64,000 nucleotides of DNA from CAVYUC01 sp963816685. Lineage in GTDB: Bacteria > Bacteroidota > Bacteroidia > Bacteroidales > Prolixibacteraceae. A program made the translations under genes and the position numbers. Positions 45,892-54,483 of the stretch are shown here, one piece after another (position 1 is the stretch's first letter; every line of letters starts with the position of its first letter). The notes below the pieces were generated by a model. That model did no database searches. It was given only the letters and a program-made list of their open reading frames with translations, and had not been told where the DNA came from. Location: contig CAWFMB010000012.1 in assembly GCA_963816685.1 (NCBI GenBank), positions 272,326 to 336,325 on the forward strand. Direction: 5' to 3'.

Positions 45892-46845
45892 TTATGAATA
45901 AATAATAACGCCTTTCAGAAAACCTTCAGGGCGTTCGTACAACATTTGAAATGCGTTGTTAATATCCTTAAAATCGAAATAGTGAGTAATCAATTCCTGC
46001 GGTCGTAAAACGCCGTCACTTGTTTTCTGAATTGCTTCCCTTAGTCCGCTGATGTAAACTTTCGGGTCGCGCTCGTGGGCGTTTATCACATCAAGTGCTT
46101 TCCAGTTCCAAACCTGCATGTTAACTTTCCGGAGGCCATCCTGGTGATAACCGGCAATTATCAACCTTCCGTATTCCGAGATGATTTCAGTTGCCAGATC
46201 GATTGCACTTTGTGCGCCTGTAGCTTCAATTACCCTGGGCACACCCTTTTTTGCAATTCTCTGAATCTGCTCTGCTGTCTTCCATGTTTCTTCCATTTTT
46301 ACCAAATGATCCGCGCCTGATTTTTCAGCAAAGTCAAGTGACGACTGGCGCTGCGAAACTGCAATAACTTCGGCTCCGGCATCTTTTGCCAGCTGAATAA
46401 GCAGGCAGCCAAGAAATCCGGCTCCAATAACAACAACAGTTTGGTTCTCATGGATTCCTGAACGCCTGAAAACATTTACAGCACAGGCCAGAGGCTCTCC
46501 CGGAAAAGGATTGCCGTTGAAGGAAGAAGGAAGTTTAACCACATTCGAACGGTGGGTTTTATCATATTCCGCATAAGCATGATGCGAGATTAATGCAACT
46601 TCATCCCCCGGTGAAATATCTGAAACACCGATGCCGGTTTGCTCCACAATTCCATAACCCTCATGACCCGGTGCACCCGGCTCCGATGGATAATTAAACC
46701 AGGGCCGACCTTCCCAGACAGGTAAATTGGAAACACATAATCCTGTTCCTTTCAGCTTAACAAGTATTTCTTCTTCCCCGATTTCGGGAAGTGCGGTTTG
46801 AATAATTTCAAGATGTTTGGGAGATGAAATTACAGATGCTTCCAT
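45892..46845 (-). CDS. MDR-family (zinc alcohol dehydrogenase-like) oxidoreductase
   Basis: A 317-residue medium-chain dehydrogenase/reductase. The GroES-like N-terminus has KLKGTGLCVSNLPVWEGRPW (Cys in the place of the catalytic zinc ligand) and GHEGYGIVE with His-Glu; the cofactor domain has VVVIGAGFLGCLLIQLAKDA. The four-Cys structural zinc loop is absent, so it is a short form. Such enzymes occur in glycan operons and may act on a polyol or sugar. It starts six bases after the fusion gene in the same operon. Confidence 0.87.
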   Translation of the reverse strand: MEASVISSPKHLEIIQTALPEIGEEEILVKLKGTGLCVSNLPVWEGRPWFNYPSEPGAPGHEGYGIVEQTGIGVSDISPGDEVALISHHAYAEYDKTHRSNVVKLPSSFNGNPFPGEPLACAVNVFRRSGIHENQTVVVIGAGFLGCLLIQLAKDAGAEVIAVSQRQSSLDFAEKSGADHLVKMEETWKTAEQIQRIAKKGVPRVIEATGAQSAIDLATEIISEYGRLIIAGYHQDGLRKVNMQVWNWKALDVINAHERDPKVYISGLREAIQKTSDGVLRPQELITHYFDFKDINNAFQMLYERPEGFLKGVIIYS

Positions 46846-46851
46846 AGTTGT

Positions 46852-48915
46852 TTATGCTACTGTTGATTTTTCGGAAAGTTGAGACTGCAAATGTGTTTTT
46901 GAATAATTTTTCTGCAACCAATCGTATAATCTTTTCACACCTTCACGGTAGGTAAAAGCAGGGTCCCAACCTGTTGCCTTTGAAAATTTACTGTAATCGG
47001 ATACATAATATTTTTGATCACCTTTGCGCCATTCTTTTGAAATTACAGGTATTTCAGAATTCCCGAATGATTCAAGCATCCTGATTAATTCAAGCAGGCT
47101 AACCACATTTGACGGACCACCGCCCATATTAAACACTTCACCTTTTAACCTGTCAATGTTTTGCCAGGCCAGCAAAAATGCATTGACAAGGTCATCCACA
47201 TACAAAATATCCCTTACCTGCATTCCATCGCCATATAAGATTATCTGTTCCTTCTTCAGCGCTTTCAGGATAAAATGTGCCACCCAACCCTGATCTTCGG
47301 TGCCAAACTGATGCGGCCCGTAAATACAGCTCATCCTGAACACAACATTTTTCAATCCAAAGGAGCGGGTATAATCCAGAATATATTGATCGGCGGCACC
47401 TTTCGAATTTCCGTAAGGACTATGAAAATCGAGGTTCCGCATTTCGCTTATTCCTCTTTCTTCAATTTCTTTATCTGCCGGATAATATCTTGTCCCGTTT
47501 TTCCGGATTTCAATATCTTCCAGGTTTCCATAAACTTTATTTGTGGAAGTATAAACAAGCGAAGGTTGATTGGCAGACTTCCGGATGGCTTCCAGCACAT
47601 TCACCGTTCCTTTTAAATTCACTTCGTTATCGAATTCAGGATCGACAAGGCTTGTTGTTACTGCAACCTGTGCGGCAAAATGAAAAACATGCGACACCTG
47701 TTCAACTGCTTCGGCTACTGCAAATGAATCACGAATATCTGCAATGTGTACATTCAACAGTTTCGGGTGATGTGTTTTCAGCCATTGGAGGTTATTCTCG
47801 ACTCCGGGACGCGATAAATTATCGAAAACTGTAACATGATAACCTTTGCTTAATAACCGGTGTGCGAGATTGGTGCCAATAAAACCAGCGCCGCCGGTAA
47901 TTAAAACATGTTCGTTTTCATCCTTTATTCTGATGTTCGTTTTTTTGGTAAGCCATGAATTCTTTATTACATTTTCAATTCCGCCATTCGCCCAAAGCCG
48001 GTAAAGCAGTTTTTGACTTCCGTTTTCTGAAATCAATCCGAAATGGTGTTCCCGTTCATCAAAACGCAGTCCGTCGATTGTGGGAGTAGTTAGCGGCAAA
48101 TCGGTAAGTGAATACCAGTAAACCCTGTCAACCGGTGCATTCAATACCTGCAGGAAATTTTCAATCTGGTTTCTTTCATCGTACCGCCATGTGGAATATC
48201 CTGTTTCAGTAATCCAGATTTCCTTTTGATAATGATATTTTTCCAGGACATCATTCAGCAGACGAATGTTTCTGTCCCAGCCTTCCCAATGCGGTTCAAA
48301 AACTCCGGGAAAACCATGAATCCCTATTACATCGATATATTGAAGTGCACCCTTTCCGGCAAGATTTTTAAGCCAGTTCGGATCAATGGGACTCATTCCG
48401 CCAAGCACTGTTTTTTTACCCAGTTGCTGCGCCCAATACGATGCTTTCACAATCATATCGGTGAAAATGTCCCACGACTCATCGAGCAGATAATCATATT
48501 CGCTGCGGTTGTTGGGCTCATTCCATAACTCCACATACTCAAAATGTTCTCCGTGCCGTTTAATTATAATATCAAGAAAATCTGCATAATCCTTAGGATT
48601 TCTGGGTGGAGATGAAGTTTTTTCTGCAATACCAATGGATGGTGGTGTATACAAAAAGCATGGCAAAACTTTAAAATTCTCTGAAAGGTATGGAATCAGC
48701 CAGTCGTACCATTTTTCACCGTCTTCAGTAAAATAATCTGCCCACGAAATTCCTGTTCTCAGATGTTCCACACCCAACTCTTTCATTGCCGCAACAGCTC
48801 TTTCAACATGTGCGGTGTCGTTGATGTGGAACCATTCAAGGATTCCGGTTTCAGGTGTATTTTTTGGATGTCTGTTTTGTTGATATGTGTATCCGGGCTC
48901 TATAAATTTATTCAT
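46852..48915 (-). CDS. Fusion of a GH39-like glycoside hydrolase and an NAD-dependent sugar epimerase
   Basis: A 687-residue two-domain protein. Residues 1 to about 318 are a TIM-barrel hydrolase of clan GH-A, GH39/GH5-like, with acid/base Glu133 in VELWNEPNN and nucleophile Glu237 in IWITETGYST, both present. Residues about 335-680 are an SDR-type nucleotide-sugar epimerase/dehydratase: LITGGAGFIGTNLA (339-352), the YGNSKG catalytic Tyr/Lys, and CIYGPHQFGTEDQGW, which resembles CDP-paratose 2-epimerase. There is no signal peptide, so the hydrolase acts in the cytoplasm. The open frame is continuous. It may trim or proofread a glycan intermediate while making its donor sugar, but this is inference. 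Confidence 0.9.
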   Translation of the reverse strand: MNKFIEPGYTYQQNRHPKNTPETGILEWFHINDTAHVERAVAAMKELGVEHLRTGISWADYFTEDGEKWYDWLIPYLSENFKVLPCFLYTPPSIGIAEKTSSPPRNPKDYADFLDIIIKRHGEHFEYVELWNEPNNRSEYDYLLDESWDIFTDMIVKASYWAQQLGKKTVLGGMSPIDPNWLKNLAGKGALQYIDVIGIHGFPGVFEPHWEGWDRNIRLLNDVLEKYHYQKEIWITETGYSTWRYDERNQIENFLQVLNAPVDRVYWYSLTDLPLTTPTIDGLRFDEREHHFGLISENGSQKLLYRLWANGGIENVIKNSWLTKKTNIRIKDENEHVLITGGAGFIGTNLAHRLLSKGYHVTVFDNLSRPGVENNLQWLKTHHPKLLNVHIADIRDSFAVAEAVEQVSHVFHFAAQVAVTTSLVDPEFDNEVNLKGTVNVLEAIRKSANQPSLVYTSTNKVYGNLEDIEIRKNGTRYYPADKEIEERGISEMRNLDFHSPYGNSKGAADQYILDYTRSFGLKNVVFRMSCIYGPHQFGTEDQGWVAHFILKALKKEQIILYGDGMQVRDILYVDDLVNAFLLAWQNIDRLKGEVFNMGGGPSNVVSLLELIRMLESFGNSEIPVISKEWRKGDQKYYVSDYSKFSKATGWDPAFTYREGVKRLYDWLQKNYSKTHLQSQLSEKSTVA

Positions 48916-48949
48916 AATTCAAGAGTTTAACATTCATTTTAATTTCTGT

Positions 48950-50065
48950 TCAAATGGCAAGTCCCCTTTTTTCAAGTTCCTTTCCGGCGCTATCCACTTT
49001 ATCATAAGCCTCCTGATCCTTCAACCATTCGGCAAGTTCTGCCAGTCCTTCTTTCAGATTAACCTGCGGGCGATAGCCCAAAACTTCGTTTGCTTTTGAA
49101 ATATCGGCAAAACAATGCCGGATATCTCCAGCCCTGTATTTTCCCACAATCTTTGGTTCGATATAACTCTTACCCATAACTTCTGCCAGACTCCGCGCAA
49201 TTTCATTTATTGAATAGGAATTTCCACTTCCAACATTAAAAACCTGCCCCACTCCACTTTGAGATTCACCGGCAAGAATGCATGCTTTTGCAACATCTTT
49301 AACATGAACGAAATCCCTTTTCTGGTTTCCGTCTTCAAAAATTACTGGTGGTTTTTCATTCAGGTAACGCGAAGCAAAAATGGCAAGCACACCTGTATAA
49401 GGGTTTGAAAGTGCCTGCCGCGTTCCGTAAACATTAAAAAAGCGAAGTGCAACTACCGGTATATTGTATGCCCTTCCCACGAGCAGGCACATTCTTTCCT
49501 GATCATATTTCGATAAGGCATAAACAGAACCAAGTACAGGTGGTTTTGTTTCATTTGTGGCGATGGGTTCGAGTATCCTGTTTTGCTCATCAACCATTTC
49601 CCATTCCCCCTGTTTTATGTTTTCAAGGCTTCTTTCGTGACCGGGAACAATTTCACCTTCTGCATTGCGGTACATTCCTTCACCGTAAATACTCATGCTT
49701 GATGCTACCACAAGTTTTTCTACCGGATGTTCAATCAATGCTTCGAGAAGAACTGCAGTACCCAGATTATTCACTTTTGTGTAACGGGCAATTTCATACA
49801 TGCTTTGTCCAACACCAACACTTGCCGCAAAATGATAAACCCGGTCCACATCCTTTAATGCATTCGTCACAGCCTGCTTATCGAGAACATCCCCTTTTAT
49901 CAGCTCCACATCCGGATGAAGATAGGAAGGCCTTGCACAATCTGCTCCATGTACCTGTTCGCTTAAATTATCGAGTACTTTTACTGTATGGCCTTTTTCA
50001 AGAAGTGCATCACAAAGATGTGAACCTATAAATCCGGCTCCGCCAGTGATTAATATTTTTTTCAT
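48950..50065 (-). CDS. NAD-dependent nucleotide-sugar epimerase/dehydratase
   Basis: A 371-residue extended SDR enzyme with ITGGAGFIGSHLCDALLEKG at the start, FAASVGVGQSMYE, SSMSIYGEG (catalytic Ser) and YALSKYDQERM (Tyr and Lys), then NVYGTRQALSNPYTG. It is most like UDP-glucose 4-epimerase/dTDP-glucose dehydratase relatives. A cluster-specific insertion around residues 135-175 is visible. It lies 34 bases upstream of the hydrolase-epimerase fusion, so the operon holds two sugar-modifying SDR domains. Confidence 0.9.
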   Translation of the reverse strand: MKKILITGGAGFIGSHLCDALLEKGHTVKVLDNLSEQVHGADCARPSYLHPDVELIKGDVLDKQAVTNALKDVDRVYHFAASVGVGQSMYEIARYTKVNNLGTAVLLEALIEHPVEKLVVASSMSIYGEGMYRNAEGEIVPGHERSLENIKQGEWEMVDEQNRILEPIATNETKPPVLGSVYALSKYDQERMCLLVGRAYNIPVVALRFFNVYGTRQALSNPYTGVLAIFASRYLNEKPPVIFEDGNQKRDFVHVKDVAKACILAGESQSGVGQVFNVGSGNSYSINEIARSLAEVMGKSYIEPKIVGKYRAGDIRHCFADISKANEVLGYRPQVNLKEGLAELAEWLKDQEAYDKVDSAGKELEKRGLAI

Positions 50066-50257
50066 TCCAAATAAATAATGTGTTTACAGAGGTTTTTACA
50101 ATTACCACAACCATACCAGAACACCGGGAAAACCGGAATGCCTTTTAAACTGTTTGCCAGCAACGACATATAAGAATTCAGAAGTTAAACGGAGATGTGG
50201 AATTAAACCACAGAAATGGGTAGATGCTCCTCAATAAGATTAACATTTGTGCAGGAA

Positions 50258-50956
50258 TTAAAGCTCCTGACGGGATGGCCGGATGGTTAAATTATTAACC
50301 GCAGTCCCCTTTTTCTGATGAAGAATAAACAGTACTGATTTTGCAATTTCTTCAGGTTCTACCGCCCCCCATCCAATGCTGCTGATGCTGTGATTGCCGG
50401 CGCTCATATTCTCAAAGAATTCAGTATTTACAACCCCTGGCGAAATAACGGTTACATTGATATCGGGCAGTTCTTCCAGCCGCAGGGTTTCGGCGATTGT
50501 GTCGATTGCACTTTTTGTTGCTGCATAAACTCCGCCATACGGATGTGGTTTGGCAGACGAAACTGAAGAGATAAAGAAAATGTTACCGGTTTTCATGAAA
50601 GGCAGAACTGCACGTAAAACCCGCAACGTTCCGCAAATGTTTGTATTTATTACATCGAACCACTTTTCAGGATCACCTTCTCTTATTTTTTCATGAATGC
50701 CTCGGCCTGCATTTAATACAAGCACTTTCGGAACACCGGTTTCCTGAACCAGCCGGCTAAGGCCTTCCACATTTTCAGCATTTGCAACATCACACCGGAT
50801 GAAATGATAATACTTTTGTTTTTCATTTCCGGGAGGTTGAATATCAGCATTTATAACTTCGTATTTTTCTTTTAAAAGGTGGTCTGCAACCGAAAAACCA
50901 ATTCCGGAACTGCCTCCCGTTACAATTGCCAGCGGCCGTTTTTCCATGGGTTCCAT
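50258..50956 (-). CDS. Short-chain dehydrogenase/reductase
   Basis: A 232-residue classical SDR with cofactor motif TGGSSGIGFSVADHL, NAGRG, catalytic Ser in FFISSVSSAKP and YAATKSA (Tyr and Lys). Substrate not determined; the placement suggests a sugar or polyol of the glycan pathway. It is the first gene of the 39-51 kb minus-strand group, with a 192-base gap before the next gene, so it may have its own terminator and promoter arrangement. Confidence 0.9.
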   Translation of the reverse strand: MEPMEKRPLAIVTGGSSGIGFSVADHLLKEKYEVINADIQPPGNEKQKYYHFIRCDVANAENVEGLSRLVQETGVPKVLVLNAGRGIHEKIREGDPEKWFDVINTNICGTLRVLRAVLPFMKTGNIFFISSVSSAKPHPYGGVYAATKSAIDTIAETLRLEELPDINVTVISPGVVNTEFFENMSAGNHSISSIGWGAVEPEEIAKSVLFILHQKKGTAVNNLTIRPSRQEL

Positions 50957-51655
50957 TTTAAATTGAATAGCTATCCATAGCGAATTGCAAATACCTTTCC
51001 ATATAATTCAGGAACAGGATGGAAGCAGAACTGCAAACAAGGGGCGGTCAATATCACCGGAATATTCAACAAGGGCTTATTCTGTCGCAATACATCTTGT
51101 TTTATCTTCTTTTCAGGAATTAAATTACATTGTTCCGGTATTAATGTTCGCGCAACAAGATCATCAACTATACCCGGTGCATACTAAAGCAGTACCAACG
51201 CTATATTATCTTCGGATTAAATTCGGAGTATCTTCGCAGTTCATTCGCGAAATCGCGAACCAACTGCGAAGAAACTCCGAAGAAACTGCGAAGAAACTGC
51301 GAAGAAAATGAGTCGTTGGTATATTGTTGGTATATCGTTGGTATATCAAATAACAGATGTTTTTACAGAAATTGATCATCTTTTTAGCGGCAGCAGGGGA
51401 ATATTTGGAAACTGTGTATTTTGCCTGATGAACGGCAAAACCATTGTGAGGACAAAACCCGGACATTTCAGCGATAAAAAAAAACAGGCACAGCCGACAT
51501 AGCGGCAACGGATGCAGGTGACAAATGGCTTTCTGAATCCTTTCAGAAAGCTTATCCGGATAACTTTTGCAGCAGAGGCTGAAAGACGGTCTGCATTGCA
51601 GGCAGCACTATCCTATAACATGCACATTGTTATTACGTGCGTAGTATTTTAATTT
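50957..51655. other. Gene-free stretch with nested palindrome and 11-base tandem repeats
   Basis: No supported gene in about 700 bases. Its middle holds the nested inverted repeats and tandem repeats listed separately (51191-51349). Open frames crossing the repeats on both strands have no family resemblance. Confidence 0.5.
51191..51349. repeat. Nested palindrome followed by two blocks of 11-base tandem repeats
   Basis: TTCGGAGTATCTTCGCAGTT (51222-51241) pairs with AACTGCGAAGAAACTCCGAA (51262-51281) with one mismatch. The loop contains TTCGCGA-AA-TCGCGAA (51244-51259). To the right ACTGCGAAGAA recurs four times with one variant (about 51264-51307), then GTTGGTATAT(C/T) three times (about 51315-51347), both with an 11-base period. 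GTACCAACG at about 51192 mirrors CGTTGGTAT, so the mirror extends further out. Confidence 0.9.
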
Positions 51656-52150
51656 TCAGTCAAACAATTCTATTAAAGTTTTCGTTGCAATAAACATTTT
51701 CTTACTATCAGGTAGTTCAATAAAATCATATTTCCGGTAAAAGTTTTTTGCTTCATCGTCAATTGGGTCAACAACTATTCCGAAAGAACCAATTTCTGTG
51801 GATATACCGTAACACCTTTTTAATGCATCAATTAATAAAATTTTTCCCATTCCTTTTCCCTGGTGCTTTTTGTCAATTGCCAATCTGCCAAGAAGAGTAG
51901 CAGGAATTGATTTATAGGATTTCGGAAGTTTTTTTCTAATTTGCTCAGCAAAGCTACTTAACGGAATACTGTAATTTGAAAGTGTATAAAATCCTTGAAT
52001 TAAATTTGTTTCATTGTCAACCAAAACAAAACAAGCAGACAATTTGCGTTTAACATCCTGTCCTGCTTGATTTTTTAGATAATTATTTAATAGTTCTTTT
52101 CCGCAATCAAATTCCTTACGATTATGTTTTTTATCTAAAAGCTCAATCAT
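51656..52150 (-). CDS. GNAT-family acetyltransferase toxin (TacT-like)
   Basis: A protein of 164 residues from the ATG at 52148-52150 (MIELLDKKHNRKEFDCGKEL). It has the typical TacT/AtaT opening (FDCGKELLNNYLKNQAGQD), a strand with ACFVLVD, IPATLLGRLAIDKKHQGKGM as the acetyl-CoA-binding motif (Q/R-x-x-G-x-G/A) and a final FYRKYDFIELPD. Such toxins acetylate the amino group of charged tRNA and stop translation. It starts one base after the stop of its DUF1778-type antitoxin gene. Complete. Confidence 0.9.
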   Translation of the reverse strand: MIELLDKKHNRKEFDCGKELLNNYLKNQAGQDVKRKLSACFVLVDNETNLIQGFYTLSNYSIPLSSFAEQIRKKLPKSYKSIPATLLGRLAIDKKHQGKGMGKILLIDALKRCYGISTEIGSFGIVVDPIDDEAKNFYRKYDFIELPDSKKMFIATKTLIELFD

Positions 52151-52151
52151 A

Positions 52152-52439
52152 TTATTTTGAATTTGCGATAAATGAATTATAATCATTTAAAGCATTCTTC
52201 AAAGTTTCTGAAGGCTTCTTTGGATTTGTTATTGCATCAAAAAATATTTGGCTATCTCTTTCTGAAGCAATTACTTGTTCTTTTTCTTTTATAATTTCTT
52301 TTGCTTTTTCCTGAACTACCCGAATTACAAAATCAGTAAGATTTCTATAACCCCCTAAATACGCAGCTTTCTCAAAGAATTGTTTTTGTTCTTTTGGAAG
52401 TCTGGCATCAAATCTTGCTTGTTCTAATGTTGCACTCAT
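52152..52439 (-). CDS. DUF1778-type antitoxin (ribbon-helix-helix, TacA-like)
   Basis: A 95-residue protein with the N-terminal RHH core (ATLEQARFDARLPKEQKQFF, then EKAAYLGGYRNLTDFVIRVV) and a disordered C-terminal half that normally wraps the acetyltransferase. It is the partner of the GNAT toxin located one base downstream. The protein should bind the operator of the pair and neutralise the toxin. Confidence 0.9.
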   Translation of the reverse strand: MSATLEQARFDARLPKEQKQFFEKAAYLGGYRNLTDFVIRVVQEKAKEIIKEKEQVIASERDSQIFFDAITNPKKPSETLKNALNDYNSFIANSK

Positions 52440-52737
52440 AACTTTATATTTTTCTGCAAATGTACGTAAATTATCCGTATAATATCAATACACGTACTGT
52501 AAATATCCGTACCTTGGATGTCCCCTTCTGCAAGACGACACCGGTGGTTCATCCGGCTACTGCCGGAATCCACCATCTCACTTACAGCATAGTCTATCCC
52601 TAAATCGTAACACCTAAAACCGTCGTTAAGAACATAGAATAAAATCCTGCAAAATAAACCGTGTTGTAGTTCAATCCCGCCCATGGCGGGACTGGGTCGT
52701 GCCGACCGCTCAGAGTCCAATTTATTACCTGCAGTTT
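52440..52737. other. Spacer with a dispersed repeat; no gene
   Basis: A 94-codon minus-strand frame here (52436-52720) is not accepted as a gene: it is made of structured, repeat-like DNA (CCCGCCATGGCGGG palindrome at about 52677-52690 and a GGATTCCGGCAGTAGCCGGA hairpin). On the minus strand 52717-52665 shares GAGCGGTnnGCAnnACCCAG and TTGAACTACA with 58338-58293. Confidence 0.55.
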
Positions 52738-52959
52738 TTATTCTTTTATCAGTCCTTTATTTTTCTCGTTCGGTTCAATCAAGTCCCAGATATTTCCATA
52801 TAAGTCCTCAAATACTGCAACAGTTCCATATTCAAATTCAGTTGGCGGTCTCACGAAACTTACTTCTCTTTCTGTCATTTTGTTATAGTCTCTCCAAAAA
52901 TCATCTGTGAAGAGAAAAAATCCAACCCGTCCTCCTGTCTGATTTCCAATACTTTCAGA
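52738..52959 (-). pseudogene. C-terminal remnant of a VOC (glyoxalase/bleomycin-resistance) protein
   Basis: The minus-strand frame ending at a TAA (52738-52740) reads SIGNQTGGRVGFFLFTDDFW, then YNKMTEREVSFVRPP and YGTVAVFEDLYGNIWDLIEP. These are the last 70 or so residues of a vicinal-oxygen-chelate protein, including the metal-ligand Glu region near the end. Upstream (52960-52962) the frame is stopped and the DNA becomes the 3' end of the HEPN gene. The N-terminal half of the VOC gene is absent from the window, so the join at about 52958-52963 is a recombination scar. Confidence 0.85.
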
Positions 52960-53287
52960 TTACATCCGAATCCTCGAAGTCAACATAAACTGAATAATCG
53001 CTTTCTTGTCTCCAGTCAATAAGTTTTGAATAAAGTTTTCCGTACTCAGTTTTAAATTTACCTGTCTTGATATAAAGTTGAAGAAATTTTGTTTTAAGTC
53101 CTTCGTGAGTCTTGGTTGATATGTTATCCAGTGTCAATATGGCATCAACAAGGTGAAAAGATGAATAATACAATCTATTTACACAGGAACGCCATCTTTT
53201 ATTGTCTGATAATAATTTAGCGTCATCAAATAACTCTGCCGACCTATCAATTCGATATTGAATATAATCCTGTTGAGATCCTGTCAT
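52955..53287 (-). CDS. HEPN-domain protein of a HEPN/MNT pair, C-terminus clipped
   Basis: A 110-residue HEPN protein (UPF0332-like): RIDRSAELFDDAKLLSDNKR, then CVNRLYYSSFHLVDAILTLD and THEGLKTKFLQLYIKTGKF. It ends YVDFEDSDVI with a TGA lying in the VOC remnant. Related proteins usually carry about 15-20 more residues of acidic helix, so the C-terminus seems to have been lost at the junction. Its start overlaps the stop of the nucleotidyltransferase gene by four bases (ATGA). The usual role is a ribonuclease toxin held by the MNT partner; whether it is still active is unclear. Confidence 0.8.
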   Translation of the reverse strand: MTGSQQDYIQYRIDRSAELFDDAKLLSDNKRWRSCVNRLYYSSFHLVDAILTLDNISTKTHEGLKTKFLQLYIKTGKFKTEYGKLYSKLIDWRQESDYSVYVDFEDSDVI

Positions 53288-53607
53288 GCTATCTTAACTC
53301 CTTCACGTTTTATGTTTTTATAAAGTGGGGAAAATACATGTCTGGATTCCCAATCCGACTTTGAGTAAATTATGGTGGATATGGGTTCGCCAAGCTCTAA
53401 TTCCAATTGGAATATCTCATCACGATATTTTTCCTCACTAGAACGGTTTTGCTTTGGGCTATCAATAAGAATCAGTATATCCCAGTCGGACTCTTCATTT
53501 GCTTGTCCACGCACATGGGAACCAAATAAAATCACATCAGCTTTCGGATCTTTTGTTTTAATCCGATCACCAATCATTTTAGCGATATTTGATTCTCTTT
53601 CAGTCAT
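53284..53607 (-). CDS. MNT-type nucleotidyltransferase antitoxin of a HEPN/MNT pair
   Basis: A 107-residue minimal nucleotidyltransferase with DVILFGSHVRGQANEESDWD followed by ILILID, giving G-S-x(n)-D-x-D, and a third acidic position in LELELGEP. In HEPN/MNT systems this protein adds AMP to the HEPN toxin and silences it. It is immediately upstream of, and overlaps, the HEPN gene. Complete and of normal size. Confidence 0.88.
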   Translation of the reverse strand: MTERESNIAKMIGDRIKTKDPKADVILFGSHVRGQANEESDWDILILIDSPKQNRSSEEKYRDEIFQLELELGEPISTIIYSKSDWESRHVFSPLYKNIKREGVKIA

Positions 53608-53632
53608 GTTACAAATATAATCTTATTACGGT

Positions 53633-54218
53633 TCAACTGCAATTCGTTGCGTCCCCATTTACTGGCAATGTTTGACAATATGGCCAGTAAGGGATTTCGG
53701 GAGATTTCCTATCAAGGTACACGAAAAGTTGAAGCGGGTTAAATACCTTCGGGTTGTCGCGTCTGAAATTGGATATGGTGTTGTAGTCGGGTTTCAGGCA
53801 TTTGAGCAGCCAAAACACTTCAACGTTCCGTTTGCATTCCTTCTCTAATTGTCGCGACGAGCGTACCCGGTTGAGGTAACCGTAAATGTAGAGTTTCAGC
53901 AAATCTGCAGGGTGGTATGCAGGCCTGCCGTTTTCAACAAATTCCACTTTAAAACCGAATTCCTGTAATTTAAGGCTGTCCACAAAAACATCAATCAGTC
54001 GTGCTTCATTTTCAGCTCCAATTGCATCGTCCGGCGAAACCGGAAAAAGTGTTGCCTGTGCTCTGTTTTGTCCTTTGATGTATTTTCTCACGGGATAAAA
54101 ATATCAGGTGTTCGTGATTACTTCGTAATTCATTCCTGAATGATACAAACGATTGTGTTTCAGCAGTGTTGATAAGTGCCTTAGTTTTTAACAAAATGCA
54201 AGGTTTTTAGACAGTCTG
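53633..54218 (-). mobile_element. Insertion sequence remnant A: 5' part of an IS1182-like transposase element
   Basis: The frame 53633-54091 encodes the N-terminal domain of a transposase of the IS1182/DUF772 type (VENGRPAYHPADLLKLYIYG, VRSSRQLEKECKRNVEVFWL, KPDYNTISNFRRDN) and then leaves the family after PKVF, so the catalytic domain is lost. The outer end is at about 54218, where the terminal inverted repeat CAGACTGTCTAAAAACC (minus strand, 54202-54218) starts. This end interrupts the RhuM-like gene. The 3' part of the element has been replaced by unrelated DNA with a TTACTGGC/GCCAGTAA palindrome (about 53664-53695). Confidence 0.82.
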
Positions 54219-54483
54219 ACGGTGGTTTATAAAATTTAAGATTACGGGCAACCTCTCTTTCTCCTTCAATTTGAACTGTCCGGATTTTCCGGACAGTTGC
54301 TTCACGTTGCAACTCATTCGATTTGTAGATGTTGCCCAAATGTTCGCTAATGGTTTTCTTTGAAACCCCAAACAATTCGCCCATTGCTCGTTGGGTAAGC
54401 CAAACAGTTTCGTCCTGAAGAAATACTTTAATTTTAATCTCACCCTGTGGCGTGCTGTATAATATGATTTCTGAATTTGCCAT
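54219..54483 (-). pseudogene. RhuM-like (virulence RhuM family) gene truncated by the insertion sequence
   Basis: About 88 codons of the N-terminal DNA-binding part of a RhuM-type protein: GEIKIKVFLQDETVWLTQRA, MGELFGVSKKTISEHLGNIY, then ATVRKIRTVQIEGEREVARN and LKFYK. At that point intact relatives continue with NLDAIISVGYRVNS; here the insertion sequence begins and the frame ends shortly after in IS sequence (54181). The start codon overlaps the stop of the restriction enzyme gene (TAATG), so it was translated with it. RhuM genes are often found in or next to restriction loci; their function is unclear. Confidence 0.85.

Noticed and set aside
51264..51347. CRISPR-like array
   Set aside because: The 11-base units are directly adjacent with no spacers, and no cas gene is in the window.
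51206..51508. Open frames over the 11-base tandem repeats, on both strands
   Set aside because: Low-complexity repeat translation, no start signal or family.
52436..52720. Minus-strand open frame of 94 codons
   Set aside because: It is built from repeat and hairpin DNA and runs into the antitoxin start; no domain recognised.
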